Assembly (NCBI RefSeq): GCF_900168325.1
Contig: NZ_FVZE01000002.1
Span: forward strand, 1-64,000
Origin: Novosphingobium mathurense
GTDB lineage: Bacteria > Pseudomonadota > Alphaproteobacteria > Sphingomonadales > Sphingomonadaceae
Direction: 5' to 3'
Length of the DNA: 64,000 nt
Under the pieces are notes generated by a model. The model was given only the letters and a program-made list of their open reading frames with translations, had not been told where the DNA came from and did not search any database. The position numbers and the translations under genes were made by a program. Below, piece by piece: positions 7,019-16,124 of the stretch. How positions within the stretch are numbered: position 1 is the first letter of the stretch; the number at the start of each line of letters is the position of its first letter.

Positions 7019-7058
7019 TCGCGGCCAGCCCCGTTTGAGGCCCCGAAACACCCGGATT

Positions 7059-7238
7059 TCAGGGCTTTATCGGGGTTACTTCCCTGCCTGCGAGCCGCGC
7101 GAGAATCGCCCGCTTTCCCTTGGCCGGCAACATCGGCCAGTCGGCGATTTCGTCCATCGTACGCTTGCACCCAAGGCAGAAGCCGGAGCCCGGATCGATC
7201 CGGCACACGCCGGTACAGGGGGATGGCACGGAGTTCAT
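7059..7238 (-). CDS. DUF1289 domain-containing protein
   Basis: A 59-residue protein with the complete DUF1289 motif: SPCTGVCRIDPGSGFCLGC supplies four Cys in a C-x3-C...C-x2-C pattern, followed by the RTMDEIADW signature. It may bind a metal such as zinc. The molecular role of the family is not established. The ATG at 7238 begins MNSVPSPC, as usual for the family. It converges with mmcB. Confidence 0.85.
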   Translation of the reverse strand: MNSVPSPCTGVCRIDPGSGFCLGCKRTMDEIADWPMLPAKGKRAILARLAGREVTPIKP

Positions 7239-7520
7239 GGGCGCGCTTGAGCAGGTGACGCAAAAAGCGGCAAGCGCAATTTTCTTGCGATTTGTTGCAA
7301 TGCACCCTAAAGGAGCCGCCGTAACCGGCGCGTGGGTTCCAGCCCGCCGCAGTCCGAGAGCAGCGTGAGGTCGTTGCGCGTCAACCGCGCGAAGACCGGC
7401 CCGGACGAGCGGTTGCCTTTGAACCAAGCTTCCTTCTTCACGCAGGGTCGCCCGAAACGAACCCTTGCTGTGTTCGCGGGCAACGGTGCTCGCGCGCTCC
7501 GCACTTATTGAAAGTGACGT
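7239..7520. other. Divergent intergenic region between the DUF1289 and RhlE-type helicase genes
   Basis: About 280 bp carrying the promoters of both genes. A 65-codon minus-strand frame (7307-7504) lies here; its residues (KKEAWFKGNRSSGPVFARLT) look somewhat protein-like, but there is no good ribosome-binding site and I do not call it a gene. A long, cold-responsive leader would be typical for an RhlE gene, but no specific motif was recognised. Confidence 0.4.
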
Positions 7521-9020
7521 ATGTCCTATTTTTCCGAACTTGGCCTTGCCGAGCCCATTCTTCGCGCGCTCCAGACCAAAGGTTACACCGATCCCTCGCC
7601 GATTCAGCGCAAGGCGATTCCTTCGCTGCTGGAAGGCCGCGACCTGCTGGGCATCGCCCAGACCGGCACCGGCAAGACCGCCGCGTTCTCGCTGCCTTCG
7701 CTGCATCGCCTGGCCGCCGATCCCAAGCCGCGCAACAACGCCGGCTGCCGCATGCTGGTGCTTTCGCCCACGCGTGAGCTGGCGGCGCAGATTGCCGACA
7801 ACATGCGCGGCTATGCGAAGTTCCTGAACCTTTCGGTGCAGTGCATCTTCGGCGGCGTACCGGTGGGCAAGCAGGCCCGCGCGCTGGAGCGCGGCTGCGA
7901 CATTCTAGTCGCCACGCCCGGTCGCCTGCTCGACCTGATCGACAACCGCGCGCTTACGCTTCGCCATGTCGAGATCTTCGTGCTCGACGAAGCCGACCAG
8001 ATGATGGATCTGGGCTTCATCGTGCCCCTCAAGCGCGTCGCCGCACTGCTGCCCAAGCAGCGCCAGAGCCTGTTCTTCTCGGCCACCATGCCGCAGGCGA
8101 TCGCGGAACTTGGCAAGCAGTTCATCAACAACCCGGTGAAGGTCGAAGTCGCGCCGCAGTCGACCACGGCAGAGCGCGTCGAACAGTACGCGACTTTCAT
8201 CAACCAGGCGGAGAAGCAGGCGCTCCTGACCCTGCGCCTGCGCGAAGGCCTCGCCCCCGATGCGGCTGAGAAGGCCGAGCACGGCGCCATCGACCGCGCG
8301 CTCGTCTTCACCCGCACCAAGCACGGTGCCGACCGCGTCGTGCGCCATCTGACCGCTGCGGGCATCCCGGCCGCCGCGATTCACGGCAACAAGAGCCAGG
8401 CCCAGCGCACCGCCGCACTCGGCGGCTTCCGCCAGGGTACGGTGCGCGTCCTCGTCGCCACCGACATCGCTGCGCGCGGCATCGACGTTTCGGGCGTGAG
8501 TCACGTCTACAACTTCGAGATCCCGAACGTACCGGAACAGTATGTCCACCGTATCGGCCGCACTGCACGCGCCGGTGCCGATGGCGTCGCGATCAGCTTC
8601 GTCGCGCCTGACGAAAAGCCCTACATCCGCGACATCGAGCGCCTGACCCGCATCAAGCTGGCGCCGCTGCCGCTGCCCGAGGACTTCCAGAAGCAGGCTG
8701 CCCGCCTTCCCGCTCCGGCCCGCAAGGCACCGGCCCAGCCGCAAGGTTCGGGCAAGCCGCGCGGGCAGCAGGGACGTGGTGGCGGCAGCCGCGGCGGTGA
8801 CGATCGTCGCCGCGACCGGCCCCAGGGCGATCGCCCGCGCGGCGAACGTCCGCATGGCGAGCGCACAGCCGGCGGTGAACGCCCCCGTCACGATGGCCAG
8901 CGTTCAGACCGCCGCGCCGAGCACGCCAGCGAGGAAGGTGGCGAGCGCAAGCGCCGTTTCCGTCCGCGCGGGCCAAGCAGCGTCGGCGCGCACAAGGGTA
9001 AGGTTCGCCGCGCAGGCTAG
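7521..9020 (+). CDS. DEAD-box ATP-dependent RNA helicase, RhlE type
   Basis: A 499-residue DEAD-box helicase that remodels RNA duplexes and ribosome or degradosome substrates using ATP. Motifs in order: Q motif (YTDPSPIQRKAIP, about 22-34), motif I AQTGTGKT (46-53), PTRELA, TPGR, DEAD in VLDEADQMMD, SAT in FFSATMPQA, then the second RecA domain with LVFTRTKHGAD, ATDIAARGID and HRIGRTARA. From about residue 400 the tail is long, basic and rich in Arg-Gly and Arg-Asp (RRDRPQGDRPRGERPHGER), typical of sphingomonad RhlE-like proteins and likely RNA-binding. Confidence 0.93.
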   Translation: MSYFSELGLAEPILRALQTKGYTDPSPIQRKAIPSLLEGRDLLGIAQTGTGKTAAFSLPSLHRLAADPKPRNNAGCRMLVLSPTRELAAQIADNMRGYAKFLNLSVQCIFGGVPVGKQARALERGCDILVATPGRLLDLIDNRALTLRHVEIFVLDEADQMMDLGFIVPLKRVAALLPKQRQSLFFSATMPQAIAELGKQFINNPVKVEVAPQSTTAERVEQYATFINQAEKQALLTLRLREGLAPDAAEKAEHGAIDRALVFTRTKHGADRVVRHLTAAGIPAAAIHGNKSQAQRTAALGGFRQGTVRVLVATDIAARGIDVSGVSHVYNFEIPNVPEQYVHRIGRTARAGADGVAISFVAPDEKPYIRDIERLTRIKLAPLPLPEDFQKQAARLPAPARKAPAQPQGSGKPRGQQGRGGGSRGGDDRRRDRPQGDRPRGERPHGERTAGGERPRHDGQRSDRRAEHASEEGGERKRRFRPRGPSSVGAHKGKVRRAG

Positions 9021-9054
9021 TCACGCCATCGCCCAACAGGCATAAGGCACGGTA

Positions 9055-9789
9055 ATGCCAGCGAGCTTGGGTCCGGGTCCTTGGGCGGTGATCGCCTCCG
9101 CTGCCGTCATGACGGCAATCGTCGGCGCACGCTACCTGATAACCTCGGGCCTGTTCGCCCTGATCACCCATCGGGTCCGCCCGGGTCTCTACCGGGGCCT
9201 GCGCGGACAGATCGGCCGGGAGATCGGCTGGTCGATGCTCTCTGCGGCGATCTACGGCATTCCCGCCGGGATCGTCGCCTGGGGCTGGCAGGAGCGGGGC
9301 TGGACACGGATCTACGCCGATCCGCAAGCCTTCCCGCTGTGGTGGATGCCGCTCTCGCTGTTCCTCTATCTCTTCCTTCACGATACCTGGTTCTACTGGA
9401 CCCACCGCTGGATGCATCGGCCCGTTCCGTTCCGGATCGCCCATGCCGTGCACCACGCCAGCCGGCCGCCGACGGCCTGGGCGGCGATGAGCTTTCATCC
9501 CGTCGAAGCCGTGACCGGCGCAATCGTCATCCCCGCCCTCGTCTTCTTCGTGCCGATTCATGTCGGCGTGCTGGGACTTGTCCTGCTGATCATGACCGTC
9601 ATGGGCATCACCAACCACATGGGTTGGGAGATCTTCCCGCGGTGGCTCGTTCATTCGCGCGCAGGGCACTGGCTGATAACGGCCAGTCATCACAACCGCC
9701 ATCACGAGTTCTATCGATGCAACTACGGGCTCTACTTCCGATTCTGGGATCATCTTTGCGGGACCGACAAGGGCCTATCGGTGCCCTGA
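9055..9789 (+). CDS. Sterol desaturase / fatty acid hydroxylase family membrane protein
   Basis: A 244-residue integral membrane di-iron enzyme. The three His clusters are present: HDTWFYWTHRWMH, HAVHH with a following SFHPVE, and SHHNRHH. About four hydrophobic segments flank them. The family oxidises lipid C-H bonds (sterols, carotenoids, sphingolipid or fatty acyl chains); the substrate cannot be read from the sequence. The DUF2141 gene downstream overlaps its end, and the pair often co-occurs in sphingomonads. Confidence 0.88.
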   Translation: MPASLGPGPWAVIASAAVMTAIVGARYLITSGLFALITHRVRPGLYRGLRGQIGREIGWSMLSAAIYGIPAGIVAWGWQERGWTRIYADPQAFPLWWMPLSLFLYLFLHDTWFYWTHRWMHRPVPFRIAHAVHHASRPPTAWAAMSFHPVEAVTGAIVIPALVFFVPIHVGVLGLVLLIMTVMGITNHMGWEIFPRWLVHSRAGHWLITASHHNRHHEFYRCNYGLYFRFWDHLCGTDKGLSVP

Positions 9790-10217
9790 CGCTGGCCCTT
9801 TGCCTGCCGCTGGCAACGGCGGCAGCGCCCGTGTCGCGCATCGACAAGGCCGACGTTTCGGCCACGGTCACCGATCTGCGATCCGTCAAGGGGCAGATCC
9901 TCGCCTGCCTGACAACGCGGCCCGATGCTTTCCCGGACTGCGCGAAGGACCCGCATGCCCTGACCCGCATCGTTCCGGCCGGGGCCGATGTCCGCATCGA
10001 TTTCGGAACCGTGCCTGACGGGCGCTATGCCATTGCGCTCGTCCATGACGAGAACGGCAACGGCAAGCTCGACAAGAGCCTGATGATCCCGCGCGAAGGC
10101 TTCGGCTTCTCCCGGGATGCGCCGGTGCGCATGGGACCGCCCAGCTTTGCCAAGGCCGCCTTTCCGGTCGAGGGCGAGGACGCCCACGTCTCGATCCGCA
10201 TGCGCTACATCCTGTAA
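9756..10217 (+). CDS. DUF2141 domain-containing exported protein
   Basis: A protein of about 153 residues with a signal peptide (GALTLALCLPLATAAAP) and a DUF2141 domain. The domain signature is clear: VKGQILACLTTRPDAFPDC, DFGTVPDGRYAIALVHDENG, NGKLDKSL, PREGFGFSRDA. The start is uncertain: a TTG at 9756 gives the best signal peptide; an in-frame ATG at 9717 would extend it 13 residues. Either start overlaps the hydroxylase gene, indicating coupled expression. The function of the family is unknown; the protein is probably periplasmic. Confidence 0.8.
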   Translation: MRDRQGPIGALTLALCLPLATAAAPVSRIDKADVSATVTDLRSVKGQILACLTTRPDAFPDCAKDPHALTRIVPAGADVRIDFGTVPDGRYAIALVHDENGNGKLDKSLMIPREGFGFSRDAPVRMGPPSFAKAAFPVEGEDAHVSIRMRYIL

Positions 10218-10295
10218 ATCGGTAATTTCTTCGCAGGAAGATAACAGGCGCGCTTAGCGCTTGCCCGCCGCGCGGCAGCGGAATACCCCCGGGCA

Positions 10296-11585
10296 GTGGT
10301 ACAGGGAAGCAGCGAAAATCAGGGCGCAGGCAGCGTCGTAGCCGATCGGCCCGGCGGCAAGCGCGAAGGTGGCACCTTCTCGCCGTTTCGCTACCCGATC
10401 TTCCGGGCGATCTGGATTGCCAACCTGTTTTCCAACATCGGCTCGACCCTGCAGTCGGTCGGTGCTGCCTGGCTGATGACCGAGCTGACGCCGTCGCACC
10501 AGCTGGTCGCGCTGGTGCAGGCATCCGCAACCGTTCCGATCCTGCTGATCGGCGTCTTTGCCGGGGCCATTGCCGACAACTACGACCGGCGCCTGGTGAT
10601 GCTGGTCGCGCAAGTCGGGATGCTGCTGGTCTCCAGCATTCTTGCCGGTCTTGCTTATGCCGGCTTGATCGATCCGATGCTGTTGCTGGCCTTCACGCTG
10701 ACCGTCGGGATCGGTACCGCGCTCAATTCGCCGGCATGGCAAGCCTCGGTGCGCCAGCAGGTCCATCCCAGCGAACTGCCGCAGGCGATCGCGCTCAATT
10801 CGATCTCGTTCAACATCGCCCGCTCGGTCGGACCGGCCCTTGGCGGTATCCTCATATCGCTGTGGGACGTGTCCTTCGCGTTCCTGATCAACGCGGTAAG
10901 CTACATCGGCCTGATCGCCGTACTGCTCTGGTGGCGCCCCCCGCCCCGCCAGATCGAGCGGCGGCCGATCCTGCCCGCAGTCGGCGTCGGCCTGCGCTAT
11001 TGCGCTACCTCGCATCAGTTGCGACGCATCCTCATCCGCGGCTTCGCACTGGGCTTTTGCCTTGCCGCCTATCAGGCGCTGCTGCCGACGGTGGTCAGCG
11101 ACCACATCAAGGGCGACGAATTCGATTTCGGCCTGATGCTGGGCCTGTTCGGCATCGGCTCCATCTGCGCCGCCCCGTTCGTGCGCACGATCATCCGCCG
11201 GATCGGGCTGGAAGGCATCATCCTGGCAGGCTCGGCGATCTTCGTCGTCTCGCTTTCGATGCTCGCCGCGACCCACGATATTCGCTACGCCCTGCCCGCC
11301 GCATTCGTTTCCGGCATGGCCTGGGTGCTGATCCTCACCACGCTCAACACGGCCGTCCAGATGCGCTCGCCGGACGAGATCCTGGGTCGCTGCCTGTCTA
11401 TCTACCAGGCCGTGACTTTCGGCGGCATGGCCATCGGCTCATGGGTGTGGGGCGCCGCGGCCGACTGGCGCGGCCTTCCCTTCGCGCTTCATGGAGCTGC
11501 CTCGGTCCTGGCGATTTCCTTCGTGATTCTGCGCTACCTGGCACCGATGCCCAAGCCCGGCGAAGGCGTGCTGCGCAGCCAGTGA
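10296..11585 (+). CDS. MFS transporter (enterobactin-exporter-like family)
   Basis: A 429-residue major facilitator with 12 predicted membrane helices, resembling the EntS/MFS_3 group of exporters. Recognisable pieces are WIANLFSNIGSTLQSVGAAW in helix 1, the loop motif GAIADNYDRRLVML (motif A-like) and SFNIARSVGPALGG in helix 5. The substrate cannot be inferred. The start is a GTG at 10296. It is a single gene converging on rpsI across a strong bidirectional terminator. Confidence 0.85.
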   Translation: MVQGSSENQGAGSVVADRPGGKREGGTFSPFRYPIFRAIWIANLFSNIGSTLQSVGAAWLMTELTPSHQLVALVQASATVPILLIGVFAGAIADNYDRRLVMLVAQVGMLLVSSILAGLAYAGLIDPMLLLAFTLTVGIGTALNSPAWQASVRQQVHPSELPQAIALNSISFNIARSVGPALGGILISLWDVSFAFLINAVSYIGLIAVLLWWRPPPRQIERRPILPAVGVGLRYCATSHQLRRILIRGFALGFCLAAYQALLPTVVSDHIKGDEFDFGLMLGLFGIGSICAAPFVRTIIRRIGLEGIILAGSAIFVVSLSMLAATHDIRYALPAAFVSGMAWVLILTTLNTAVQMRSPDEILGRCLSIYQAVTFGGMAIGSWVWGAAADWRGLPFALHGAASVLAISFVILRYLAPMPKPGEGVLRSQ

Positions 11586-11691
11586 CGCAATAGGAACAGC
11601 CGGTCGCAATCGCGGCGGGTGCCGCCGTGCCCGGCCCCTGTGTCGTGACCTGCAATGCCGGTGCAACTGAGCCCGACAGACGCCGGACACG

Positions 11692-11720
11692 AAAAAGGGG
11701 AGCGTTTCCGCTCCCCTTTT
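11692..11720. terminator. Bidirectional rho-independent terminator between the MFS gene and rpsI
   Basis: A 12-bp stem, AAAAGGGGAGCG (11693-11704) with CGCTCCCCTTTT (11709-11720), around a TTTC loop. A-rich and T-rich flanks allow it to serve both converging transcripts. Confidence 0.9.
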
Positions 11721-11755
11721 CCTGAATTCGAATGGCTGTGAAGCCAGTCTGACGC

Positions 11756-12271
11756 TTAGCGCTTCGAGAACTGGAAGCTGCGGCGTGCCTTGGCGCGGCC
11801 GTACTTCTTACGTTCAACGACGCGGCTGTCGCGGGTCAGGAAGCCGGCAGCCTTGACGGTGGCGCGCAGGGTCGGCTCGTACTTCGAGAGCGCCTGCGAG
11901 ATGCCGTGCTTCACAGCGCCGGCCTGGCCCGAGAGACCGCCGCCCTTGACGGTGGCGACGACGTCGTACTGCTCTTCACGACCGGTGATCGCGAAGGGCT
12001 GGTTGATGACCAGACGCAGGGTCGGACGCGCGAAGTAGACTTCCTGGTCACGGCCGTTGACGATGACCTTGCCGGTGCCGGGCTTCAGCCAGACGCGAGC
12101 AACGGCGTCCTTGCGGCGGCCGGTGGCGTAGGCGCGGCCCTGTGCGTCGAGCTCCTGCTCGCGCAGCGGCGCGTTCGAGACGGGGGCAGCCACGACGGTT
12201 TCGTCAGCAGCGGCGACTTCGCCGAGGTCCTTGAGGTCGGACAGGCTCTGGACGGTATCGGTATCGGACAT
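11756..12271 (-). CDS. rpsI: 30S ribosomal protein S9
   Basis: A 171-residue S9. The core starts near residue 46 ([20 protein letters not shown]), contains [20 protein letters not shown] and ends with the conserved basic tail [18 protein letters not shown], whose Lys-Arg end reaches the P-site tRNA. The first 45 residues are an acidic extension ([18 protein letters not shown]) common in alphaproteobacteria and absent from E. coli S9. The start overlaps the rplM stop (TAATG), giving the classic rplM-rpsI operon. Confidence 0.97.
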   Translation of the reverse strand: MSDTDTVQSLSDLKDLGEVAAADETVVAAPVSNAPLREQELDAQGRAYATGRRKDAVARVWLKPGTGKVIVNGRDQEVYFARPTLRLVINQPFAITGREEQYDVVATVKGGGLSGQAGAVKHGISQALSKYEPTLRATVKAAGFLTRDSRVVERKKYGRAKARRSFQFSKR

Positions 12272-12750
12272 TACGCGCCCACCTTGTTCTTGCGGTTCAT
12301 GGAAGCGACGTCGAGCGCTTCGGGCTGGGTACCACCGTGCGGGTGCTCGCTGCCGGCATAGACATGCAGGGCGCGCATCTGGTCACGGCCAAGCGGACCA
12401 CGGGGGATCATGCGCTCAACGGCCTTCTCGAGCACGCGCTCGGGGAAGCGACCGGCGAGGACCTTGTCCGCGGTGACTTCCTTGATGCCGCCGGCATAAC
12501 CGGTGTGCTTGTAGTAGGTCTGCTGCTTCAGCTTGTTGCCGGTAAAGCGGACCTTCTCGGCGTTGATGACGACGACATGGTCGCCGCAATCGACGTGCGG
12601 GGTGAAGCTCGGCTTGTGCTTGCCGCGCAGGAGGTCAGCGATGACGACCGCGAGACGGCCAACCACCAGACCTTCGGCATCGATCAGATGCCACTTCTTT
12701 TCCACCTCGGCCGGCTTGATCGACCGGGTGACCTTCGTGAGCGCCTTCAT
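12271..12750 (-). CDS. rplM: 50S ribosomal protein L13
   Basis: A 159-residue L13, an early assembly protein of the large subunit. Family signatures are [58 protein letters not shown] and [20 protein letters not shown]. The start at 12750 gives the usual [14 protein letters not shown]-terminus. It is first in the two-gene operon with rpsI; the promoter should lie in 12751-12896. Confidence 0.97.
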   Translation of the reverse strand: MKALTKVTRSIKPAEVEKKWHLIDAEGLVVGRLAVVIADLLRGKHKPSFTPHVDCGDHVVVINAEKVRFTGNKLKQQTYYKHTGYAGGIKEVTADKVLAGRFPERVLEKAVERMIPRGPLGRDQMRALHVYAGSEHPHGGTQPEALDVASMNRKNKVGA

Positions 12751-12896
12751 GGCTGGTCTATCCCTATAGTTTCGTGCGAGCACCGCAAGAATCGCATGAG
12801 CGCGAATCTCCCGGTGCGCGGGAAGGCGGCCAATTCGTCGAAAAAAGGCTCTAAGTCAAGCTGACTGCGGGATTGCAGAGAGGTAACATGATACCG

Positions 12897-13229
12897 TTAG
12901 GCATTCCCGGCGATCACCGCGAGCCATGCAGCGGTGCCTGCAGCGGCCGCATCGCAGCGCCAGCCGACAACTGCCGGTTCCTCGTAGGGATGGATCTCGG
13001 CAAGGCGCTTGACCGCCGCATCGAGCAGGTCCGAATTGGTCTTGAGCAGGGCCCCGGTCTCGCGACCGGTGCCCTTTTCGCCGTTCCATACGAAGACGGA
13101 AGTTATCGGCCCCAGCACATTGCCGCAGGCGATCAGGCGCTCGTCCAGCAGCAGGTGAATGGCGGCGAGCGCGGCTTCATCGTCGGGGAACGGGCACCAG
13201 ACCAGCGCCGGGACCGGTTCGCCCGCCAT
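12897..13229 (-). CDS. cutA: CutA-type divalent cation tolerance protein
   Basis: A 110-residue protein with the CutA1 ferredoxin-like trimer fold. Segments matching the family are PDDEAALAAIHLLLDERLIA, CGNVLGPITSVFVWNGE and HPYEEPAVVGW. Such proteins bind divalent metals such as copper, although their physiological role is debated. The usual KTRS of the third strand appears as ALLKTNSD. It follows the heme A synthase gene on the same strand with a 5-bp gap, so the two are probably co-transcribed; heme-copper oxidase assembly and metal handling would fit together. Confidence 0.87.
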   Translation of the reverse strand: MAGEPVPALVWCPFPDDEAALAAIHLLLDERLIACGNVLGPITSVFVWNGEKGTGRETGALLKTNSDLLDAAVKRLAEIHPYEEPAVVGWRCDAAAAGTAAWLAVIAGNA

Positions 13230-13234
13230 TCCCG

Positions 13235-14323
13235 TCAGACCCCGAGGCCGACCATGTCGCGGCGGCCCAGAATGTGGACGCCCCAGACCGTCACGGCCAC
13301 GAGCAAGGCTGCGCAGAGCTGGTGCGCGACGGCGATCCACAGGGTCACGCCCGACCACACGGTGAAGATGCCCAGCAGGATCTGGATTCCGAAAGCGCAG
13401 TGGATGGCCACCGAAGTCCCGCGTGCACGCAGGGCGCGCATGTGGCGGGCCAGTACGACAAGCACGGCAACGACGGCCCATGCCCACCAGCGATGGATGA
13501 AATGGGTCATGTAAGGGTCGCTGAACAGGACATGGAGCGGTCCCAGCCCCCATTCCACGCCATCGGGAAAGAGGCTGCCCTGCATCAGCGGCCAGGCCTC
13601 GGCATTGAACCAGCCGGAGCCCGCGACGTAGCCGGCGCGAAGCCCTGCGACCATGGCGCCCATGAACAGCTGGAAGGCCAGCATGGACAGGACGATCCCG
13701 CCGAATCGGGTCACGCGGGCCGGCGGCTGGCCGAGCCGCAGTTGCGCAAGGTCGAGTGCGGTCCAGATCAGGCCGCCCAGCGTGACCAGCGCGGTGATGA
13801 GATGCGCGGCAAGGCGGAAGTGGCTCACCCGGTCCAGCGCTTCGGGAGACAGGCCGGACGACACCATCCACCAGCCGACCGCACCCTGCAGTCCGCCCAG
13901 CGCGAGCAACGCGAGCAGGCGCGGCTTGTAGCCGAGGGGAATCGTGCGCTTGAGCCAGAACCACGCAAGCGGCAGCGCGAAAGCAAGCCCGATGAGGCGT
14001 GCAAGCAGGCGGTGCACCCACTCCCAGAAATAGATGAACTTGTACTGCGCCAGCGTCATTCCGGCCGGGCCGTTCACCTCGAGATACTGCGGGATCTGCT
14101 TGTAGCCGGCGAATTCCGCCTGCCATTGCGCCTCCGTCAGTGGAGGCAGTGCCCCGGTGATCGGTTTCCACTGGGTGATCGACAGACCGGATTCGGTCAA
14201 TCGGGTGATCCCGCCCACCGCGACGATGAGGATAACGAGGGCTGCCACGCAAAGCAGCCACCGAACCATCGGCGTGATATCGTCTGATGTGCCTATTATG
14301 GGGCGACCGTCTGCGACTCTCAT
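13235..14323 (-). CDS. ctaA: Heme A synthase (COX15/CtaA family)
   Basis: A 362-residue inner-membrane protein that oxidises the C8 methyl of heme O to make heme A for aa3-type oxidases. It has eight predicted helices. Signatures include GGITRLTESGLSITQWKPIT near the N-terminus, IYFWEWVHRLLARLIGLAF with a heme-ligand His, LGGLQGAVGWWMVSSGL, and a His in MTHFIHRWWAW late in the protein. The ATG at 14323 has AGGGAG upstream. It is divergent from the MerC-like gene. Confidence 0.92.
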   Translation of the reverse strand: MRVADGRPIIGTSDDITPMVRWLLCVAALVILIVAVGGITRLTESGLSITQWKPITGALPPLTEAQWQAEFAGYKQIPQYLEVNGPAGMTLAQYKFIYFWEWVHRLLARLIGLAFALPLAWFWLKRTIPLGYKPRLLALLALGGLQGAVGWWMVSSGLSPEALDRVSHFRLAAHLITALVTLGGLIWTALDLAQLRLGQPPARVTRFGGIVLSMLAFQLFMGAMVAGLRAGYVAGSGWFNAEAWPLMQGSLFPDGVEWGLGPLHVLFSDPYMTHFIHRWWAWAVVAVLVVLARHMRALRARGTSVAIHCAFGIQILLGIFTVWSGVTLWIAVAHQLCAALLVAVTVWGVHILGRRDMVGLGV

Positions 14324-14396
14324 GGCGCAACTCCCTGCGGTTTTGCGACGACTTGCGCAAGGCCCTGCGTGATTCGGCAGCATTGGCCCTTGATTG

Positions 14397-14413
14397 ATGT
14401 TACAACATTACAT
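14397..14413 (+). promoter_or_regulatory. Zur-box-like palindrome in the MerC promoter
   Basis: ATGTTACAACATTACAT agrees with the proteobacterial Zur-type palindrome ATGTTATAATATAACAT at 14 of 17 positions. It lies 7 bp before the first candidate start codon of the MerC-like gene and would cover its -10 region. Binding by the zinc regulator Zur is inferred. Confidence 0.5.
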
Positions 14414-14419
14414 ATCTGC

Positions 14420-14803
14420 ATGGCCATGCGCAGCGCCCTGTTCTCGATTCGCGACCGGCTTGACCGTGCAGGTATCGTCCTGAGCGGCCTGTGTGCCGTG
14501 CATTGCATCCTCGGCGTGATCCTTGTCGGCATTCTCGGCCTGGGCGGCGAAGTCCTGCTTTCCCCCGCCATCCACCGCTTCGGTCTTGCCCTGGCACTCG
14601 TTGTCGGCCTTGTCTCGCTCGGTTTCGGCGTGATGCGCCACGGCCGCGTCGCCCCCCTGATCGTCGGCGGTCTCGGACTGGCGCTGATGGCCATGGCGAT
14701 CGCGGTGGGCCACGGCCTGCCCGAAGCGGTGCTGACCGTGCTCGGCGTCGCCCTCGTAGCCATTGCCCACATCGCCAACTTGCGCAGTCACGCCCACTCC
14801 TGA
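14420..14803 (+). CDS. MerC-domain small membrane protein, possibly zinc-regulated
   Basis: A 127-residue protein with four predicted transmembrane helices and the MerC signature GIVLSGLCAVHCILGVILVG, which carries the paired Cys of helix 1. MerC proteins move mercuric and other soft metal ions across the inner membrane. There is no mercury operon (merA, merP, merR) nearby, and a Zur-like box overlaps the promoter, so a zinc-related role is more likely. Starts at 14420 or 14426 are possible; the closeness to the box suggests a very short leader. Confidence 0.78.
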   Translation: MAMRSALFSIRDRLDRAGIVLSGLCAVHCILGVILVGILGLGGEVLLSPAIHRFGLALALVVGLVSLGFGVMRHGRVAPLIVGGLGLALMAMAIAVGHGLPEAVLTVLGVALVAIAHIANLRSHAHS

Positions 14804-14850
14804 GCCGCGTCGGTCTTGCGCTGAGAAACAGGCACGCTATCTGCGGGGAC

Positions 14851-15063
14851 ATGGCCGCAGAACTCACGCTCACCGTCAATGGCGAACCGCGCCGGACCGC
14901 TCCCGGCTCGAGCATCGCCGATCTCGTCACCAATCTTGGGCTGGATCCGAAGAAAGTCGCGGTGGAGCATAACGGCGAAATCGCCCCGCGCTCGACCCTC
15001 GCCGATGTGCAACTGGGCGATGGCGACGTGCTGGAGATCGTCCACTTCGTCGGCGGCGGCTGA
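14851..15063 (+). CDS. thiS: Sulfur carrier protein ThiS
   Basis: A 70-residue ubiquitin-like protein ending in the essential Gly-Gly (VGGG). Its C-terminal thiocarboxylate donates sulfur to ThiG for the thiazole ring of thiamine. Signatures are [25 protein letters not shown] and [14 protein letters not shown]. It lies 131 bp upstream of thiG. No TPP riboswitch was recognised in the 47 bp before it. Confidence 0.93.
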   Translation: MAAELTLTVNGEPRRTAPGSSIADLVTNLGLDPKKVAVEHNGEIAPRSTLADVQLGDGDVLEIVHFVGGG

Positions 15064-15194
15064 CACGCTGCTGCGCCGCAGGCGCCCTGCCCGCCACCGC
15101 GTGCCGGGACAAAGCGGCAAATACGCCTGACACCTGCAAGCCTTGTAACCCCCGCCCTTCCCGCTTACCGCGCGTCTCCGAAAGGAAGCGAACC

Positions 15195-15977
15195 TTGACC
15201 GATACCTCCGCAGACACCTGGACCGTTGCCGGCCGCACATTCCGCTCACGCCTGATCGTGGGCACCGGCAAGTACAAGGACTTCGAGCAGAACGCCGCCG
15301 CGGTGGAAGCTTCGGGCGCGGAAATCGTCACTGTCGCGGTGCGCCGGGTCAACATCTCGGATCCCAAGGCGCCGATGCTGACCGACTTCATCGACCCGAA
15401 GAAGATCACCTACCTGCCCAACACCGCAGGCTGCTTCAACGCCGAGGAAGCAATCCGCACCCTGCGCCTGGCGCGCGAAGCGGGCGGCTGGGACCTGGTG
15501 AAGCTGGAAGTGCTGGGCGAAGCGCGCACGCTTTATCCCGACATGCGCGAAACGCTCAAGGCGACCGAAGTGCTCGCCGCTGAAGGCTTCAAGCCGATGG
15601 TCTACTGCGCCGACGACCCGATTGCTGCCAAGCAGCTGGAGGAAGCGGGCGCGGTAGCGATCATGCCGCTGGGCGCGCCGATCGGTTCGGGCCTGGGAAT
15701 CCAGAACAGGGTCATGATCCGCCTGATCGTCGAAGGCGCCAGCGTCCCGGTCCTCGTCGATGCCGGCGTGGGCACCGCATCGGACGCTTCGGTGGCGATG
15801 GAACTGGGCTGCGAGGGCGTGCTGATGAACACCGCGATCGCCGAAGCGCGCGACCCGATTCGCATGGCACGCGCGATGCGACTCGCCGTCGAGGCCGGTC
15901 GCGACGCCTATCTCGCCGGACGCATGCCGACCCGTCGCTACGCCGATCCGTCGAGCCCGCTCGCGGGACTCATCTGA
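15195..15977 (+). CDS. thiG: Thiazole synthase
   Basis: A 260-residue TIM-barrel enzyme that condenses deoxyxylulose phosphate, dehydroglycine and ThiS thiocarboxylate into the thiazole of thiamine. Signatures are [43 protein letters not shown], the catalytic Lys in DLVKLEVLG, and [15 protein letters not shown]. The start is TTG at 15195, supported by AAAGGAAG upstream. It pairs with thiS; other thiamine genes are not in the window. Confidence 0.95.
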   Translation: MTDTSADTWTVAGRTFRSRLIVGTGKYKDFEQNAAAVEASGAEIVTVAVRRVNISDPKAPMLTDFIDPKKITYLPNTAGCFNAEEAIRTLRLAREAGGWDLVKLEVLGEARTLYPDMRETLKATEVLAAEGFKPMVYCADDPIAAKQLEEAGAVAIMPLGAPIGSGLGIQNRVMIRLIVEGASVPVLVDAGVGTASDASVAMELGCEGVLMNTAIAEARDPIRMARAMRLAVEAGRDAYLAGRMPTRRYADPSSPLAGLI

Positions 15978-16048
15978 ATCCCGCGAGTCCCTGCTGGAAT
16001 CTTGCTCAATCGTTCTGCGGCGACCTCCGTTAGCCAACGATTGCATAG

Positions 16049-16065
16049 TTAACGCATTGGTAAAC
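16049..16065 (+). promoter_or_regulatory. CtrA-like site upstream of the gene at 16125
   Basis: TTAA-N7-GTAA (16049-16063), followed by another half-site, GTTAAC, at 16074-16079. This is one mismatch from the alphaproteobacterial CtrA consensus TTAA-N7-TTAA. It is about 60-75 bp before the chosen start codon. AT-rich promoters can match by chance. Confidence 0.3.
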
Positions 16066-16124
16066 ACTTGATGGTTAACTCGTTGACGCGAGGGGGAATA
16101 CTTCGCGTCATCGGGACGACGATC

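Noticed and set aside
7307..7504. 65-codon minus-strand frame upstream of the RhlE-type gene
   Set aside because: Somewhat protein-like residues but no ribosome-binding site and it sits in a promoter region; left as intergenic.
14804..14850. TPP riboswitch before thiS
   Set aside because: The gap is only 47 bp and lacks the thi-box core; none was found before thiG either.
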